Assembly: GCF_018294505.1 (NCBI RefSeq)
Contig: NC_057794.1
Span: 188,327,716 to 188,391,715, forward strand
DNA: 64,000 nt
Direction of reading: 5' to 3'
DNA from: Triticum aestivum
Taxonomy: Eukaryota; Streptophyta; Magnoliopsida; Poales; Poaceae
Made by a program: the position numbers and the translations under genes. The notes under the pieces were generated by a model that worked only from the letters and a program-made list of their open reading frames with translations, did not search any database and was not told the DNA's origin. Below are positions 11,917-23,500 of this stretch, in pieces. The first letter of the stretch is position 1; each line of letters starts with the position of its first letter.

Positions 11917-12412
11917 AATGTTACAAAGGGAAACGGAGAGTTTGCAATCCCATTTGGATGAGACCGAAATACCTATCAGTGACACCAGACTGATTAGGGT
12001 TTCTGGCTATGGCTATGTCAAAGGAACTCGATGGCGCCGGATAGATCAAATCGGTGCGGCCGAGTTTGACTTTAGGTTTACGACATATTTGGATTTGAGA
12101 AAGTGGTTGAGGGATTTGGAGCATATCACTAAGCATTTTGAGCAAGTTGAGAATTAAGCAACACCTCATCCCCTTTTAATAGTATTGGCTTTTCCTATGG
12201 ACACAATGTGATCTTGGATCACTAAAATAGAAATGAAGAGTCTTAAGCTTTTGCCAATATTTGTCCTTAGCAATTTGAGGGGTCCAAATCTCAAGTCCAT
12301 GCCATGCCAATCATTGAACTTTCTAAAATATTCAACTTGAATGGATATTAGTTCAATGAGCTATATGTTGTTATGAATTACCAAAACCACCCGGGGATTA
12401 ATTGCACTTTCA

Positions 12413-13769
12413 TTACCTCACATGCATGATGTGTTTGTTTCTCATGGTGGATGTTAAAGAGCTCTTAACTATAGACTATAATATATAACGAAATAAGAAT
12501 TCTTCACCCTGAGTGATAAATAGTTGAACTTCTTGTATGCTTCATCAAAATAGGACATGTAATATACTATTGGAAAGCTATGTACAAGGAGACACTATTC
12601 CATGTAGAAATTGTTCAGAAAAGCCTCACCGATTAAGACCTATTTTGAGAATGGTGTTTTTTCGTATTGAAAATGTTAATTGTATTTCTGATCACAATTT
12701 CAAATGGTTTATCGGGAGCCATGCATATAATATGGTGTTGGAAATCAGTTGCAAACCCGCTCCTTTTTCACATAGAAATGTCTTCCAAATCCAAAAGGTT
12801 TAAAAGTAATTTAAAAATAATGGAAATTTGAACGAGAACATATTTTTGGTTCATTTTAAAATGGTTTGTGTGAATGTACAAATGGTATGGCATTGGAAAG
12901 AAGGACAAAATGCAAGAACTTTTGGCATATAACTTTTCCTTGAATTGTATATGAATTGAATTGTACTTTGTAAAAGGCAAAAAAAACTAATGGGAAATTT
13001 TTAAGAAGTTTCTTTGGAAGCTATTTGAATGCTAAACAAATAATGTAGATAGATTCCCCAATTCCCAACCGCTTAAAAGGATTTAAATAAAACATGATCG
13101 GGCATGCTATTTCTCAAAGCTGAAAATAGGTAGTCATAGTACGTCGTGCTCGTACTTTGACTTCCAAGAATTTCACATCTGAACCTCACTTTGTTTTCTT
13201 GTATTATTTTGGCTATGAATCCTCAAATGTTTTGCCAGAATTGTGCAAATGATATATGGTTGGAAAGCTATTGCAAATAAGCATGTTTTTGTGTTGGGCA
13301 TTATTTAAAATTCAACACAATTTAAGAGTAGTTTTGAAACTATAGAACTTGTTTCGATCAACATAAATCAAATGTTGGAATTGTTTGTCGGAATCAAATA
13401 TATAATGTATCGTTGGAAAAAAATAATAGGAGTAAATTTTTCATTTAGAATATTTTTCAAATTCATCACAATTTAAGAGGAGATCTGCAAGCACCAAAAA
13501 TGGAGTAATTTTTTTTGAGCTCCAAGTTGAGCTTGGACTTCTCCTAGTGGATTATATGAACTGTCATAGGGTGAGCGTGTGAACTTCCAATAGAAACCCT
13601 TTTATGTTTTATTTTTAGTATCATTTTCTCTTCCCAACCGCACTCGGGCATCTTTTGAACTGCTAGGTGTTCCACATATGAACTCCTATGTGTTTTTATT
13701 GTAAGTCCTAAATTGTTATTCAAATGGAGAATTTGATATAGCATTGGTTATATATTAAAAAGGACCAAC
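12413..13769. repeat. AT-rich gene-free stretch with a decayed 150-180 bp tandem repeat
   Basis: No ORF here has recognisable features. A phrase of the type CAAATGGTTT..ATATAATG..TTGGAAAGC recurs near 12553, 12724, 12885, 13247 and 13396, that is at spacings of about 171, 161, 362 (twice 181) and 149 bases. Between them, related AT-rich text such as CACAATTTAAGAG and TTTTTCAYATAGAA also recurs. This looks like an eroded satellite or subterminal repeat of another element. Confidence 0.5.
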
Positions 13770-13788
13770 CACTTCAAAAAAATGACAC
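13770..13788. repeat. Probable CACTA terminal inverted repeat (left end)
   Basis: CACTTCAAAAAAATGACAC, followed by short inner repeats of the type ATGACA/TATGACA (13782 to 13925). The preceding three bases are AAC, the size of a CACTA target duplication. The opposite end is not visible, so the TIR cannot be verified by pairing. Confidence 0.55.
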
Positions 13789-14309
13789 ATCCGTGACATT
13801 TTGGGCCGAACGAATTTTTTTTCTGTCATACATATGACACTTCTATGACGATAATTGTGATAAAACCTGGTATCATCATAGATGTGGTGGGCTCCTACTT
13901 CTATGACAAAAAATCATGACAGAAAATGGGTTTTTCGTCCTGGGCAGGCCAGAGACGCAGTTGCATGACATTCTTTGGGCCGTCCATGATGGAAAAAACC
14001 ATGGTAGAAGCGAGGGCGAGGAAAATTTTGGGGAGTTCCCGTTTACGGTGGGAGGTCGGGGGCCGAGTGATGCGCGTTTCTCTCGTACACGTACACGCGT
14101 GTGTGCGAGGCGTTGGCTCTAACTGAACCCGAGCGAGGCGTTGGGCTCTAACTGAACTCGAGCGATTGTACTGCAGGCTACGCGTTACTGAACTCGAGCA
14201 ATTGATCGATGGCTGTTAACTAGACCCGATCGAGCGATTCCTTCGCTACTGCTGTGAACTGAAGCCGATCGATGCTGCCTCTGGACGAACAGTGAGCGTT
14301 GTGGGGGGG

Positions 14310-14975
14310 GGTTGGATGAACAGTTCCCGGTGGGGGTGGATGAACAGGACCCCGTGGTGTTGCCTCTAGATGAACAGAACCCCAATCGATCGAGCCGGTT
14401 GGGGCTGGATGACAGGACCTCGTGGAGGGCTGGATGAACAGGACCACCCCGTGGAGGGCAGGATGAACAGTAGACGGTGGAGGTCAGGATGAACAGTAGA
14501 TGGTGGAGGGCAGGATGAACAGTAGCCTGTGCAGGGGTGGTTGAACAGGAGCCCGTGGAGAGGGCTGGTTGAACAGTAGCCGGTGTAGTAGCGCGCGGTG
14601 GAGGCTGGATGAACAGGAGCCTGTGGATGAACAGTCGTAGGTGGAGGCTAGAGGAGGTCGACGGTGGATGAACAGTAGCTCGTGGAGGCTGGAGGGGGTC
14701 GACGGTGGAGATGAACAGTATCCCGTGGAGTCCCGTTTTGCAGTACGCCACACCCCTCCTGATGAACAGGACCCCCGTTTCGACCATAGGAGGTCTGTTT
14801 GGTCCGTTTTGAGGTATGCCACACCCCTCCCGATGAACAGGACCCCCGTTTTGACCGTAGGAGGTTCGTTTCCTCCGTTTTGCGGTACGCCAGACCCCTC
14901 CCGATCAACAGGACCCCGTTCCGAACGTAGGAGGTCCGTTTCCTCCGTTGTGCGGTACGCCTGGCCTTGTTTCTA
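14310..14975. repeat. GATGAACAG minisatellite followed by a ~70-bp tandem repeat
   Basis: The word GATGAACAG, or a one-base variant, recurs at least a dozen times between 14313 and 14770, every 25-40 bases, mostly followed by TAG or GACC and a GTGGAGG-type spacer. From about 14735 to 14970 it becomes a regular array of about four units near 70 bp. Each has GATGAACAGGACC, CGTAGGAGGT and GCGGTACGCC. Long ORFs that cross this array (for example 14185-14787 on the minus strand) are repeat translations, not genes. Confidence 0.75.
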
Positions 14976-15331
14976 TCGCCTGTTCCACCCAAGCCCTCCG
15001 GATGAACATGACCACGCATTCCGTTCCGACCCAGCTGGTTGGCTCCTACGCGTTCCGTTGCCTCCCGATGAACACGGCGCATTCCGTTGCCTCCCCATGA
15101 ACATGACGACGACGCAGTTTCTCCGTTCCGACCCAGCCATGTCAACGAACCCTCGCCGTACGTATGCGCGAGTAGGCGTTCGAGACCCGGCCCGTATGTA
15201 CACATACGTGGCCGTATTTTCTTTCTTGCACCCTGGCCGCCTCTACTACGACACGTGCGCGCCTCTACATCCACCAGTATATATGTACATACACGTTCGC
15301 GACCAGAATGACAACGTTACGTACGCTTCGA

Positions 15332-18300
15332 CCAGGTGGGTCCCCACTGTCAGGCACTTCCTTGCGTGCAAAGATGTAGCAGGTGGGTCCCAACAGTTAG
15401 GGAGGCGAAATATGGTGGCCCGTCCGGTGGGTCCCTGCTGTCAGTTGGAGGAATAATTATTTTGCACGTAATAAGGAGGCACTTCCTTGCTGCGCCCGTG
15501 GACCCAGCTGTCAGCGTCTCCACGTAGAGTCCACGTCCGATGGAAGCTGTTCCTTGACCATGTTGACCACGCCGCGCCGAGAGCACCAGGGCGGTGGACG
15601 ATGGTGAGGCCTAGGAAGGGGACGACGTGGAGCCGGGGAAGACGCGACAGTGGATGCCCATGCATAGAGGAGTACGAGGGCACTGGTTTGCTGCGGTGTG
15701 AGGCTGCCGTCGCCGTAGAGTAACAGGGGGTGTGGGTGAGTAGAGGGATGGCCTGGCCCGTGGTGGGAGTAGTAGGGGGCGGTGAGGCCTCCGCCGCATC
15801 GCAGTCGGCCACGGGAGGCAGAAGCACGAGGCACGACCGGCGCTGGTTTGGGCGGCTGGAGCAAGAAGACCAGAGGTTGAAGAAGCACTACGGTCGTTGG
15901 ATGGACATCGTACGGTCCCTGGAGCTAGAATCGTGCATATTGACTAAGTTGACAAAGCCCTCCGTCCCCGTCAAGTTAGTAGGCCCACAAGTCAGCCTGC
16001 CACTATACTGGGTCCCAGCTAACAGGGGGAGTATTCATTTTTTGTGCGTAATAAGGAGGCACTTCCTTGCGTGCGAAGATATAGTTGGTGGGTCCGAGCT
16101 GTCAGCGGCGGTAACATTTTTTCGCGAAATACACAGGCCCTTTTGGTGGGTCCCTGATATCAGGTGGAGGAATCATTATTTTGCACGTAATAAGGAGGCA
16201 TTTCCTTGCGTGCGGCCGTGGACCTAGCTGTCGGCATCTCCACGTGCAGTCCACTTCAGATGCATGTCGGTCATTGACCATGTTGACCAGGCCGCGCCGA
16301 GAGCACCAGGGCGGTGGACGACGGCGAGTCCTAGGAAGGGAACGACATGGAGGCATGGAAGACTCTGCAGTTGTTTCCCACGCGGAGGGGAGTATGACTG
16401 TACGAGGGTTTACTGGTTCGTCTGCCGTCGCCGGAGAATAATAGCAGGTGTGGATGAGTAGAGGGATGGCTAGGCCAGCGATGGGAGTACGATGGGGCAG
16501 TGAGGCCTGCGCAGCAGCACAGCCGGTCGCGGGGAGGAGGGAGCAGGTAATCCCGCCGGCGCTTGTTTGAGCGGCTGGAGCAGGAAGAGCAGAGATTGAA
16601 GAAGCACGACGACAGCTGGATGGACATCCAACAGTCCCTGCTTGTGTGTCAACCTTTTTTAGGAAAGCCTCAAATCTGTGGAAAACAGCATACAGCCCAT
16701 CTGCCATTATTTCTAATAATTTTCAACCCATTTGCTAATTCTTAAGGTATTTTTTGAGCCCATATCCTTTTTGTTAGCATTACAGCCCAAATTGTGGCCA
16801 CGGTTAAAAAATTATACGAAATTTTGCATACTTCGGTGCGGTCCGAACTGTTTTTAATCCCAAAATTTCGACTCACATTCAAACTGATTTTAAAAATAAA
16901 TGTATACAATATAAAATCCAACAAATTCTCCATGCATAAAAATTAATGTAATTTAAAATCTTGAAATGAAAAAAAGATATTTTAAACTAATTGTCGGTTT
17001 GATGTGTTTTAAAAATGTACCGCCCATTTCTCGTTACTGATGGGCCATTTTCTCGGCCAGCCGAATGAAAACTCTCCTCGTATTGAAAGATTTGCAGCCC
17101 AATAGGCCTGACAAAGCGACTTACTTGGCAAATCACAAAAAAACTGGGATGTGGCCGTGGACCCAGCTGTCAGCCTCTCCATGTACAGTACTCTTCCGAT
17201 GGAAGTCGTTCCTTGACCACGTTGACCATGCCGCGTGGAGAGCACCACGGCGGTGGACGACGGCGAGGCCTAGGAAGGGGACGACGCGGAGCCGGGGAAG
17301 ACGCGATAGTGGAAGCCCGCGCGGAGAGGGGGTTCACTGGTTCGGCTGCGGTGTGAGGCTGTCGTCGCCGTAGGGCCTGACCAACGGTGGGAATAGTAGG
17401 GGGCAGTGAGGCCTCCGCGGCAGCACAGCCGGCCACGGGAGGCAGGAGCATGCGGCACGACCGGCGCTGCTTTGGGCGGCTGGTGCAAGAAGACCAGAGG
17501 TTGAAGAAGCACTACGGCCGTTGGATGGACATCGTACGGTCACTGGAGCTAGAATCGTTCATATTGACTAAGTTGACAAAGCCCTCCGTCCCCATCAACT
17601 TTGTTGACCCACAAGTCATCCTCCCACTATGGTGGGTCCCAGCTAGCAGGGGGGTATTCATTTTTTTTGTGCGTAATAAGGAGGCACTTCCTTGCGTGCG
17701 AAGATATAGCTGGTGGGTCCTACATGTCAGCGGGGGAACGTTTTTTTCGCAAAATACAGAGGCCCTTCCGGTGGGTCCCAGCTGTCAGGTGGAGGAATCA
17801 TTATTTTGCGCGTACAGTCCACGGCCGATGGATGTCGTTCGTTGACCAAGTTGACCAGGCCGCACCGAGAGCACCATGGCAGTGGACGACAGCGAGGCCT
17901 AGGAAGGGGACGACACGGAGCCGGAGAAGACTCGGCAATGGTTGCCCATGCGGTGGGGAGTACGAGGGTTTACTGGTCCGGCTGCCGTCGCCAGAAAATA
18001 ACAGGAGGTGTGGGTGAGTAGAGGAATGGCTTGGCCAGCAATGAAGTAGGATGGGGCGGTGCGGCCTGTGCGGCAGCACAGCCGGCCACAGGAGGCGAGA
18101 GCAGGCAGTCCCACCGGAGCTGGTTTGGGCGGCTGGAGCAAGAAGATCAGATATTGAAGAAGGTCACTGCTGCTAGAATTGTTTGTGTATTAAGTTGACA
18201 AAGCCAAAGTACACGTCAACCTAGTAGACCCACAAGTCAGCCTCCAAATCTGTCCCAAATAGCATACAACCCAAAATTTCTAGCCAGATTCAAATTAATT

Positions 18301-19035
18301 TTAAATCTAAATATACCTTAATTTAAATTCAATGAAATTTTACCCGTACAAAAACAATGAAATTTAAAATATCAAAATCTGAAAGAAAACAATATTTTGG
18401 AACTAATTGTCTGTTTGCTGTATTTTTCATTTTACAACCCATTTATTATTACTTGTAGCCCATTTCTTATTACTTATAGCCCATTTTCTGGGCAAAATGC
18501 ATCCCTCCTCGTCTTGAAAGATTTCCGGCCCAGCAGGACGTAGAAAAGCAAGTAGGCCTACGTTGGTTATTCTGCAAAAAACAAAATAGCTGGCTAGCAA
18601 TTTTCAGAAAGGAAAAAAACAAACTGGGCTGGCCATGTGCTAAACATATGAAATAAAAGCCTGGGCTAGACAGGCCACGGGTCCTGCACAACCGAGTTGA
18701 TACCCTCCTCCGTCCTGAAAAAACAAAATTACTGCACGCGCTGCTGGGTCCCTAGTGTCATCCTCACCATGTACAGTCATCTCCTTATTCCTCTCGGTTG
18801 TTGACCATGTTGACTACACCAGAGGGCGGCGCCGCGGCGAGCGAACCAAGGCGGAAGACAATGGTGAGGCCTCGGACGGGAACGGACAGGAGCCGGGGCA
18901 GATCACAGCCAGCCATGGGAGGCGGGAGCAGGCGGTCCCGCCGGCGCTGGTTTGGCTTTGGCGCGTCGAGGAAGAAGATACTGAAGATATGCGACAGACG
19001 TTGAATGTCAATCCAATGGTCAAGGTTGGCACAAT
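15332..19035. repeat. Subterminal array of diverged 0.2-0.45 kb CACTA repeats
   Basis: Three segment types alternate. Type A (GGTGGGTCC, TGTCAG, AATAAGGAGGCACTTCCTTGC) lies at about 15332-15495, 15975-16205 and 17600-17812. Type B (GTGGACCCAGCTGTCAG, TTGACCATGTTGACC, GAGGCCTAGGAAGGG, GGCTGGAGCAAGAAG) lies at about 15490-15945, 16207-16640, 17153-17565, 17816-18175 and, more diverged, 18745-19030. Type C is AT-rich (AGCCCATTTTCT, TTGAAAGATTT) at about 16655-17110 and 18235-18545. The order A-B-C occurs twice, at 15975-17110 and 17600-18545. ORFs here are by-products of GC-rich repeats. Confidence 0.75.
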
Positions 19036-19107
19036 CGTTTGTTGACTAAGCAGACACCAAGTAGCATACTTTTTTATATATAGGAAGAAAACTACGAGGA
19101 AAATGCG

Positions 19108-19186
19108 TTGGAACGTTCGACACATAAGTGACTAGCACCCTTGGTTTTCAACCGAGAGGTCTTGGGTTCGAGTCCCAGGAACTCTC
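19108..19186 (+). other. tRNA-like / SINE-head-like segment
   Basis: An anticodon-arm-like stem-loop (CTTGG, loop TTTTCAA, CCGAG) at 19140-19156 is followed by a 5-base variable region and a T-arm (TTGGG, TTCGAGT, CCCAG) at 19162-19178. Its GGTTCGAGTCC is a good pol III B box. The upstream D-arm and the acceptor stem do not pair well, so this is a tRNA-derived relic or SINE head, not a working tRNA. Confidence 0.4.
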
Positions 19187-19459
19187 AATTTTGTCCTCCT
19201 TCCTTCCTCGCAAAAAAGGGAAAGAAAATCAAAGACTTGGGAAGGCGTATAGAACAAGCTAGTGTACCAGTAATGAGACGTTGCCGAGTTTTAGAAAAAA
19301 GAAAGACGTGCTCCTGTAGCTGGTTCGAATCCAAACCTAGACTATGACTATATATGGTGCTATGCTACTCTGCAAGTAATGAAACTGACATATCCAATGT
19401 TCCCTTCTCCTCTTCTCTACTTACTCTACCTAGCATCAGAAGCTCTGGCCGCAGCAACC

Positions 19460-20141
19460 ATGTCCGCTGGCTGCTCGTCCACCTGCTCTTCAGTAGGCAA
19501 CAACCAGATATGCGCCAAGTCGCAACCCGTACCATCGCCTGTGGGTCTCATCACACCCTCACCGGCACGCGCACCGCAGCCGATTGCTCATCGCAACCCG
19601 CTGCCATTGGTGTGGTGCCACTGCTGCAAATCACGCAGAGTCATCCGTCGAGTCTCAACCACAATCCGTAACCCTGGCCGAGTCTTCTACAAATGCCCGA
19701 ATCATGGGGTAATAATATGTTTAAGTGTTGTTCTGCTGGTTTCAGTTGCTGATTTTTTTTAATAGTTTGGTTGATGATCTACCAATTTGATTCGTGCAGA
19801 AAAGGGAAGATTCGTGTGATTTGTATTTCTGGGAAGTTGCTGATGTGGTGGAATGCAACTACGCTGATTATTTGGTTAGCCGAGGAATCCCAATACTAGC
19901 AGGTTGGGGTGTTGGACAAGTAACTGAAGGAACAGCAGAAGAGGAAGATGCAGAGCAGAAGGTTAAAGATGCAGTTCCTCTGATCATGGCCAAGCAACAG
20001 CTGCTGAATGGCCTTGACAGCAATGAGGAGATGAAAGAGCTTGTGAAGATAATGGGGAAAATCGATGTGCTCTGTAGGATGATTGTCTCTTTATTTGCAG
20101 TGTATGTAGCACTCGTGATGTATTCAGTGGCTACGACATGA
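19460..20141 (+). CDS. Two-exon GRF-type zinc-finger protein with C-terminal membrane segment
   Basis: Exons are 19460-19708 and 19800-20141, separated by a 91-base intron with GT and AG ends that keeps the frame (phase 0). The 196-aa product has a Ser/Pro-rich N-terminus and a GRF zinc finger across the splice: CHCC (C53, C56), NPGRVFYKC (C79) and CDLYFWE (C89). An acidic, helical middle follows. A hydrophobic tail near residues 173-196 (RMIVSLFAVYVALVMY) looks like a membrane anchor. GRF fingers bind nucleic acid, often single-stranded, in other proteins. Here the function is unknown. A TATATATGG lies near 19349, so the in-frame ATG at 19379 is probably too close to the start of transcription, and I chose the one at 19460. 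No internal stop is seen. It lies inside the CACTA, convergent with the transposase. Confidence 0.7.
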
Positions 20142-20501
20142 GCACTTTGCTGAAACTAGTAATGAATGAAACCTGTGTAGCAGGATGGGCGTAGTGTTGT
20201 GAACATCTAATGATTTCTATTAACGGAAATCAGGGGGTATCCCCTCTTGCTCATATAAATAAATAAATAGCAGAGGCCCTGTCGGGTCAGCTTTGTTCTC
20301 ATTCGAAGATGTCGAGAAAATTGCAGTCCAACAGCAAACTATGTCATCAAATTCAAGTTTCACAGCCAAATATAAGTACAACTAAACAACAATGTCATCA
20401 TGTTTTAGTTGTCATACAATCACCAAACACAAATCAGCATACATAACAAGTGATGTTCTCACATCAAAATACTAAACAACATGTTCATCAGGTTTCAGTT
20501 A
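20142..20501. other. Gap between the convergent GRF gene and transposase
   Basis: 360 bases with no gene. An AATAAATAAATAG string near 20258 could serve as polyadenylation signal for the GRF gene. Confidence 0.4.
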
Positions 20502-23500
20502 TCAGAGCAAACACAATTTCACATAGTAGATAAAAAACGTCTTCTGACAGGCAAATACGACAAAAGCAATGTAATCATCATCCGCAGCAGCAGCGTCAAC
20601 ATCTTCGCCATGTGTATCAATCTGAATCATAATTCCCCACGGTGTCATCTTCTTCTTCGTCCTCAACGTCCTCAACATTGGCTTCTTCTTGATCAACTCT
20701 TGTATGTCCACAGCACGACAGGCAATCTTTTCGCTGGCGTCATTGACGTGATGGTTCTCAAAGATATTAGGAACATCTGTGTTATCTTGTACATCAGGAG
20801 CAGTCTAAGCATCATCTTGTTGTGCAACTTCATTAAACGATTTCCTCTACTCAAACCTTTGCAATACTCTCCAGTCATCGCTACGTGCAAATGTGTCTTC
20901 CAAGAAAATTATCTGTGTTGCTTGATTTGCCAAAATAAAAGGCTCATTGGTCTGGTACGCCGCCTTGACATTGATGGATTTGAAATAATCATCAGCTCTG
21001 GGTTTTGCGATCCTGGAAAACAGATTATACCAACACAGCACAACAGAACCACACACCGATGATCCTCGAAACTGGAGATATACTACAACTGAATAATGTC
21101 TGTTATGTTAGCATACATTTTAGTTGTCTCTTTGTCATACGTATGCATGCTCATGATGGCACTATTTTGTGTCTTCCTGCCTTCGTCTCGTGCAAGGGTG
21201 TTGTAGCGCACATCTCCAACAACGCAAGATTCATAATGTCTTACCCGAGTATCAGGACCCATTGCTAGTGAGTAAAGGGCATCATCAACTGCCTGCCCAT
21301 CCTCCCGCATCTTCTTAACCTATGGTTAGGAAATAGACAAGCTGGTCATCTTATGTACTCAATATATTAAAAAAATTGACAGTGCACTTCAAAAGCTTAC
21401 ATGGTTCTTGAACCATTTCGCAAATCCTGCCATAACCAGTTTGTCAACGTTTCTTGGATTTTGCGGTAGTAACTCCTCTTTGTAGATGTTGCACCACATA
21501 GTGATCGTGTCAAACATCTAAATATATAAGAATGTGCTGCAAGTTTAGTAGATTACGATGTATAAGCTGCAGTACTGCACTTACTTGATATAAGGTAGTA
21601 TCTCAGGAAAGTTATTCAACACATACCAAACCATTTTGTCCAAATCTTTAGGTTTGTCCTCTTGTTGACTCTTCCCTGTAACTCGAACAGAATAATCGAA
21701 AACATTGAGCCCGGGATTGTCTTCACCCACCTCTTTGCTAAGCTGATCAGCTGTTTCAATGTATTTTGAGCAGAATGTCAACGCTTCTGTAGCAATGTAG
21801 GCCTCTGCAATGGAAACCTCGGGTCTAGCTCTGTTCCTAACATAGCCCTTGGAAGTGCCTAGCCGCCTTTCAATAGGGTACATCCAGCCATACTATACTG
21901 GACCTCTAAGTAGTGCCTCATCAGGTAGATGAACAGCCAAATGCACCATCACATCAAAGAAGGCTGGAGTTTATATCTTCTCAAGGTCGCATGGGATAGT
22001 TGGTATCTTGTCTCTAAGACGCTCCAAAGCATCTATCCTGATATTCCTACTGCAGAGTTCCCTGAAGAATTGTCCCAACTCTGCAACTTCTCTGTATAAG
22101 TTAGGGCAGCCCAATCCTCTAAGGATAACAGGTAAAACCCTTTGAAGTAGGATGTGGCAGTCATGAGTTTTCAACCCTTGTACCTTGTTTCCATCTGCAC
22201 TGACTCTCCTTTCAAGGTTGCAAGCAAATCCATGTGGGAATCTCACACGTGACGGGACCTCGCAGAATTATTTTCTTTTTACCTTGTCCAAGACGTACAC
22301 AGCTGGTGCCATATCCCGTGGTTTACCTTCATCTTGCACCTGCAAATCCTTTCTGATACCCAGGTGTGTCAAATAAATCCTAGATTTTAAGGTATCTTTC
22401 GTCTTGCCTTCAATATTAAGAAGTGTGCCGATAATGCTGTCACATATATTTTGCTCGATGTGCATCACATCAAGATTATGCTGCAGATCCAAATCTTTCC
22501 AATACTCCATGTCCCACAAAGTGGACCTGCGGGTAAACAATAATCTCTCTTCTACCCTACCATGCTTCCTTTTCCCGCTACCATTACCAGGATGGTTTCC
22601 TGGTGTAATATGCCTGACCTTCTCTAATTCCACTTGCAACTCATCGGTGGTGAGCCTCTTTGGCGCATCACGGTTTTCATGCTTTGCATTGAACACATGT
22701 CTTTGGTATTTTCTAGGATGCGGCTTGTCCTTGGCAAGGAAACGGCGGGGTCCAATGTAACAGATCTTGCTAAGTATTGCGTATGACAGTGGATTCCTGT
22801 CACAGCGAACACATGCATTGTAACCATGTGTCGTTCGCCCTGACATAGTGCCCAAAGCCGGATAATCATGGATGCACCAGATTATAACAGCACGTAGAAA
22901 GAAATCAGTTGGTGGGCTGCTATATAGGTCTCGAGTGAGAACACCCTTCCATAGCTATTGAAGTTCCTCCACAAGAGGCTCCATGAACAAATCAAAATCC
23001 TTTCCAGGACTTTTTGGACCTGGGAGGAGCAAGGCCATCATGTAGTTTGATTCTTTGGTGCAGACATTTGGAGGCATGTTGTAAGGGATAACAAGCATTG
23101 TCCACATGCTATACGTGGCGCTCTGGTGGCCAAATGGGTTAAATCCATCTGAAGCTAAGCCAAGTCTAATGTTTATCGGGTCAGCAGCAAACTCTTTGTG
23201 TTTATCATTGAAGCTTTTCCACTCACTACCATGAGATGAATGGCTCATTACATTCTGATCTCTGTACTCCTGGTTCCTAGAATGCCACAGTACATCCTCT
23301 CTTATTTCAGTATCATGAAACAACCTCTGCAATCTTGGTGTAATTGGAAAATGTCTTAGAACATTATGAGGAATCCTCTTCACAGCATCGCCATCTTTCC
23401 ATCTTGATGATTTGCATTTCGGGCATTCACTTAAGTTGGCATAATCCTTCCGGAACAGAACACAATTATTCTTACAAACATGGATCATATCATATCCAAT

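Larger units (their letters stand above)
1..12412 (-). mobile_element. Copia LTR retrotransposon, partial, split by a nested element
   Basis: This is the 5' part of a minus-strand Ty1/Copia element. Its 5' LTR lies at the right (10760-12412), followed leftward by an initiator-Met primer-binding site and gag. Gag is interrupted between 1579 and 9970 by an Athila-type element, and the coding sequence resumes at 1578. The polymerase part and the other LTR lie beyond the left edge. The Copia assignment rests on the PBS, the gag N-terminus of the MASSEGNYHHRGPYFDG type and a CCHC zinc knuckle. I cannot name the family. Confidence 0.85.
10760..12412 (-). repeat. 5' LTR of the Copia element
   Basis: The plus-strand sequence begins TGTAGGATCGAAAG two bases from the primer-binding site and ends ATTGCACTTTCA, giving an LTR of about 1.65 kb with TG...CA ends. 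A TATA-like TATATATA at 11555-11562 reads in minus orientation. The right part holds an array of quasi-palindromes. The partner LTR is outside the window, so the right boundary at 12412 rests on the CA end and on recollection of related elements. The flanking five bases are TTACC. Confidence 0.75.

Noticed and set aside
14185..14787. 200-aa minus-strand ORF with repeated Ser/His/Pro text
   Set aside because: It is a translation of the minisatellite, not a gene.
14641..15456. 271-aa ORF and several overlapping ORFs on both strands
   Set aside because: They run across the GATGAACAG minisatellite and GC-rich CACTA subterminal DNA. Open frames are expected there by composition.
15441..16707. Several 100-200 aa ORFs that look like proline-rich proteins
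   Set aside because: They fall in type A and B repeats, change frame between copies and show no shared protein.
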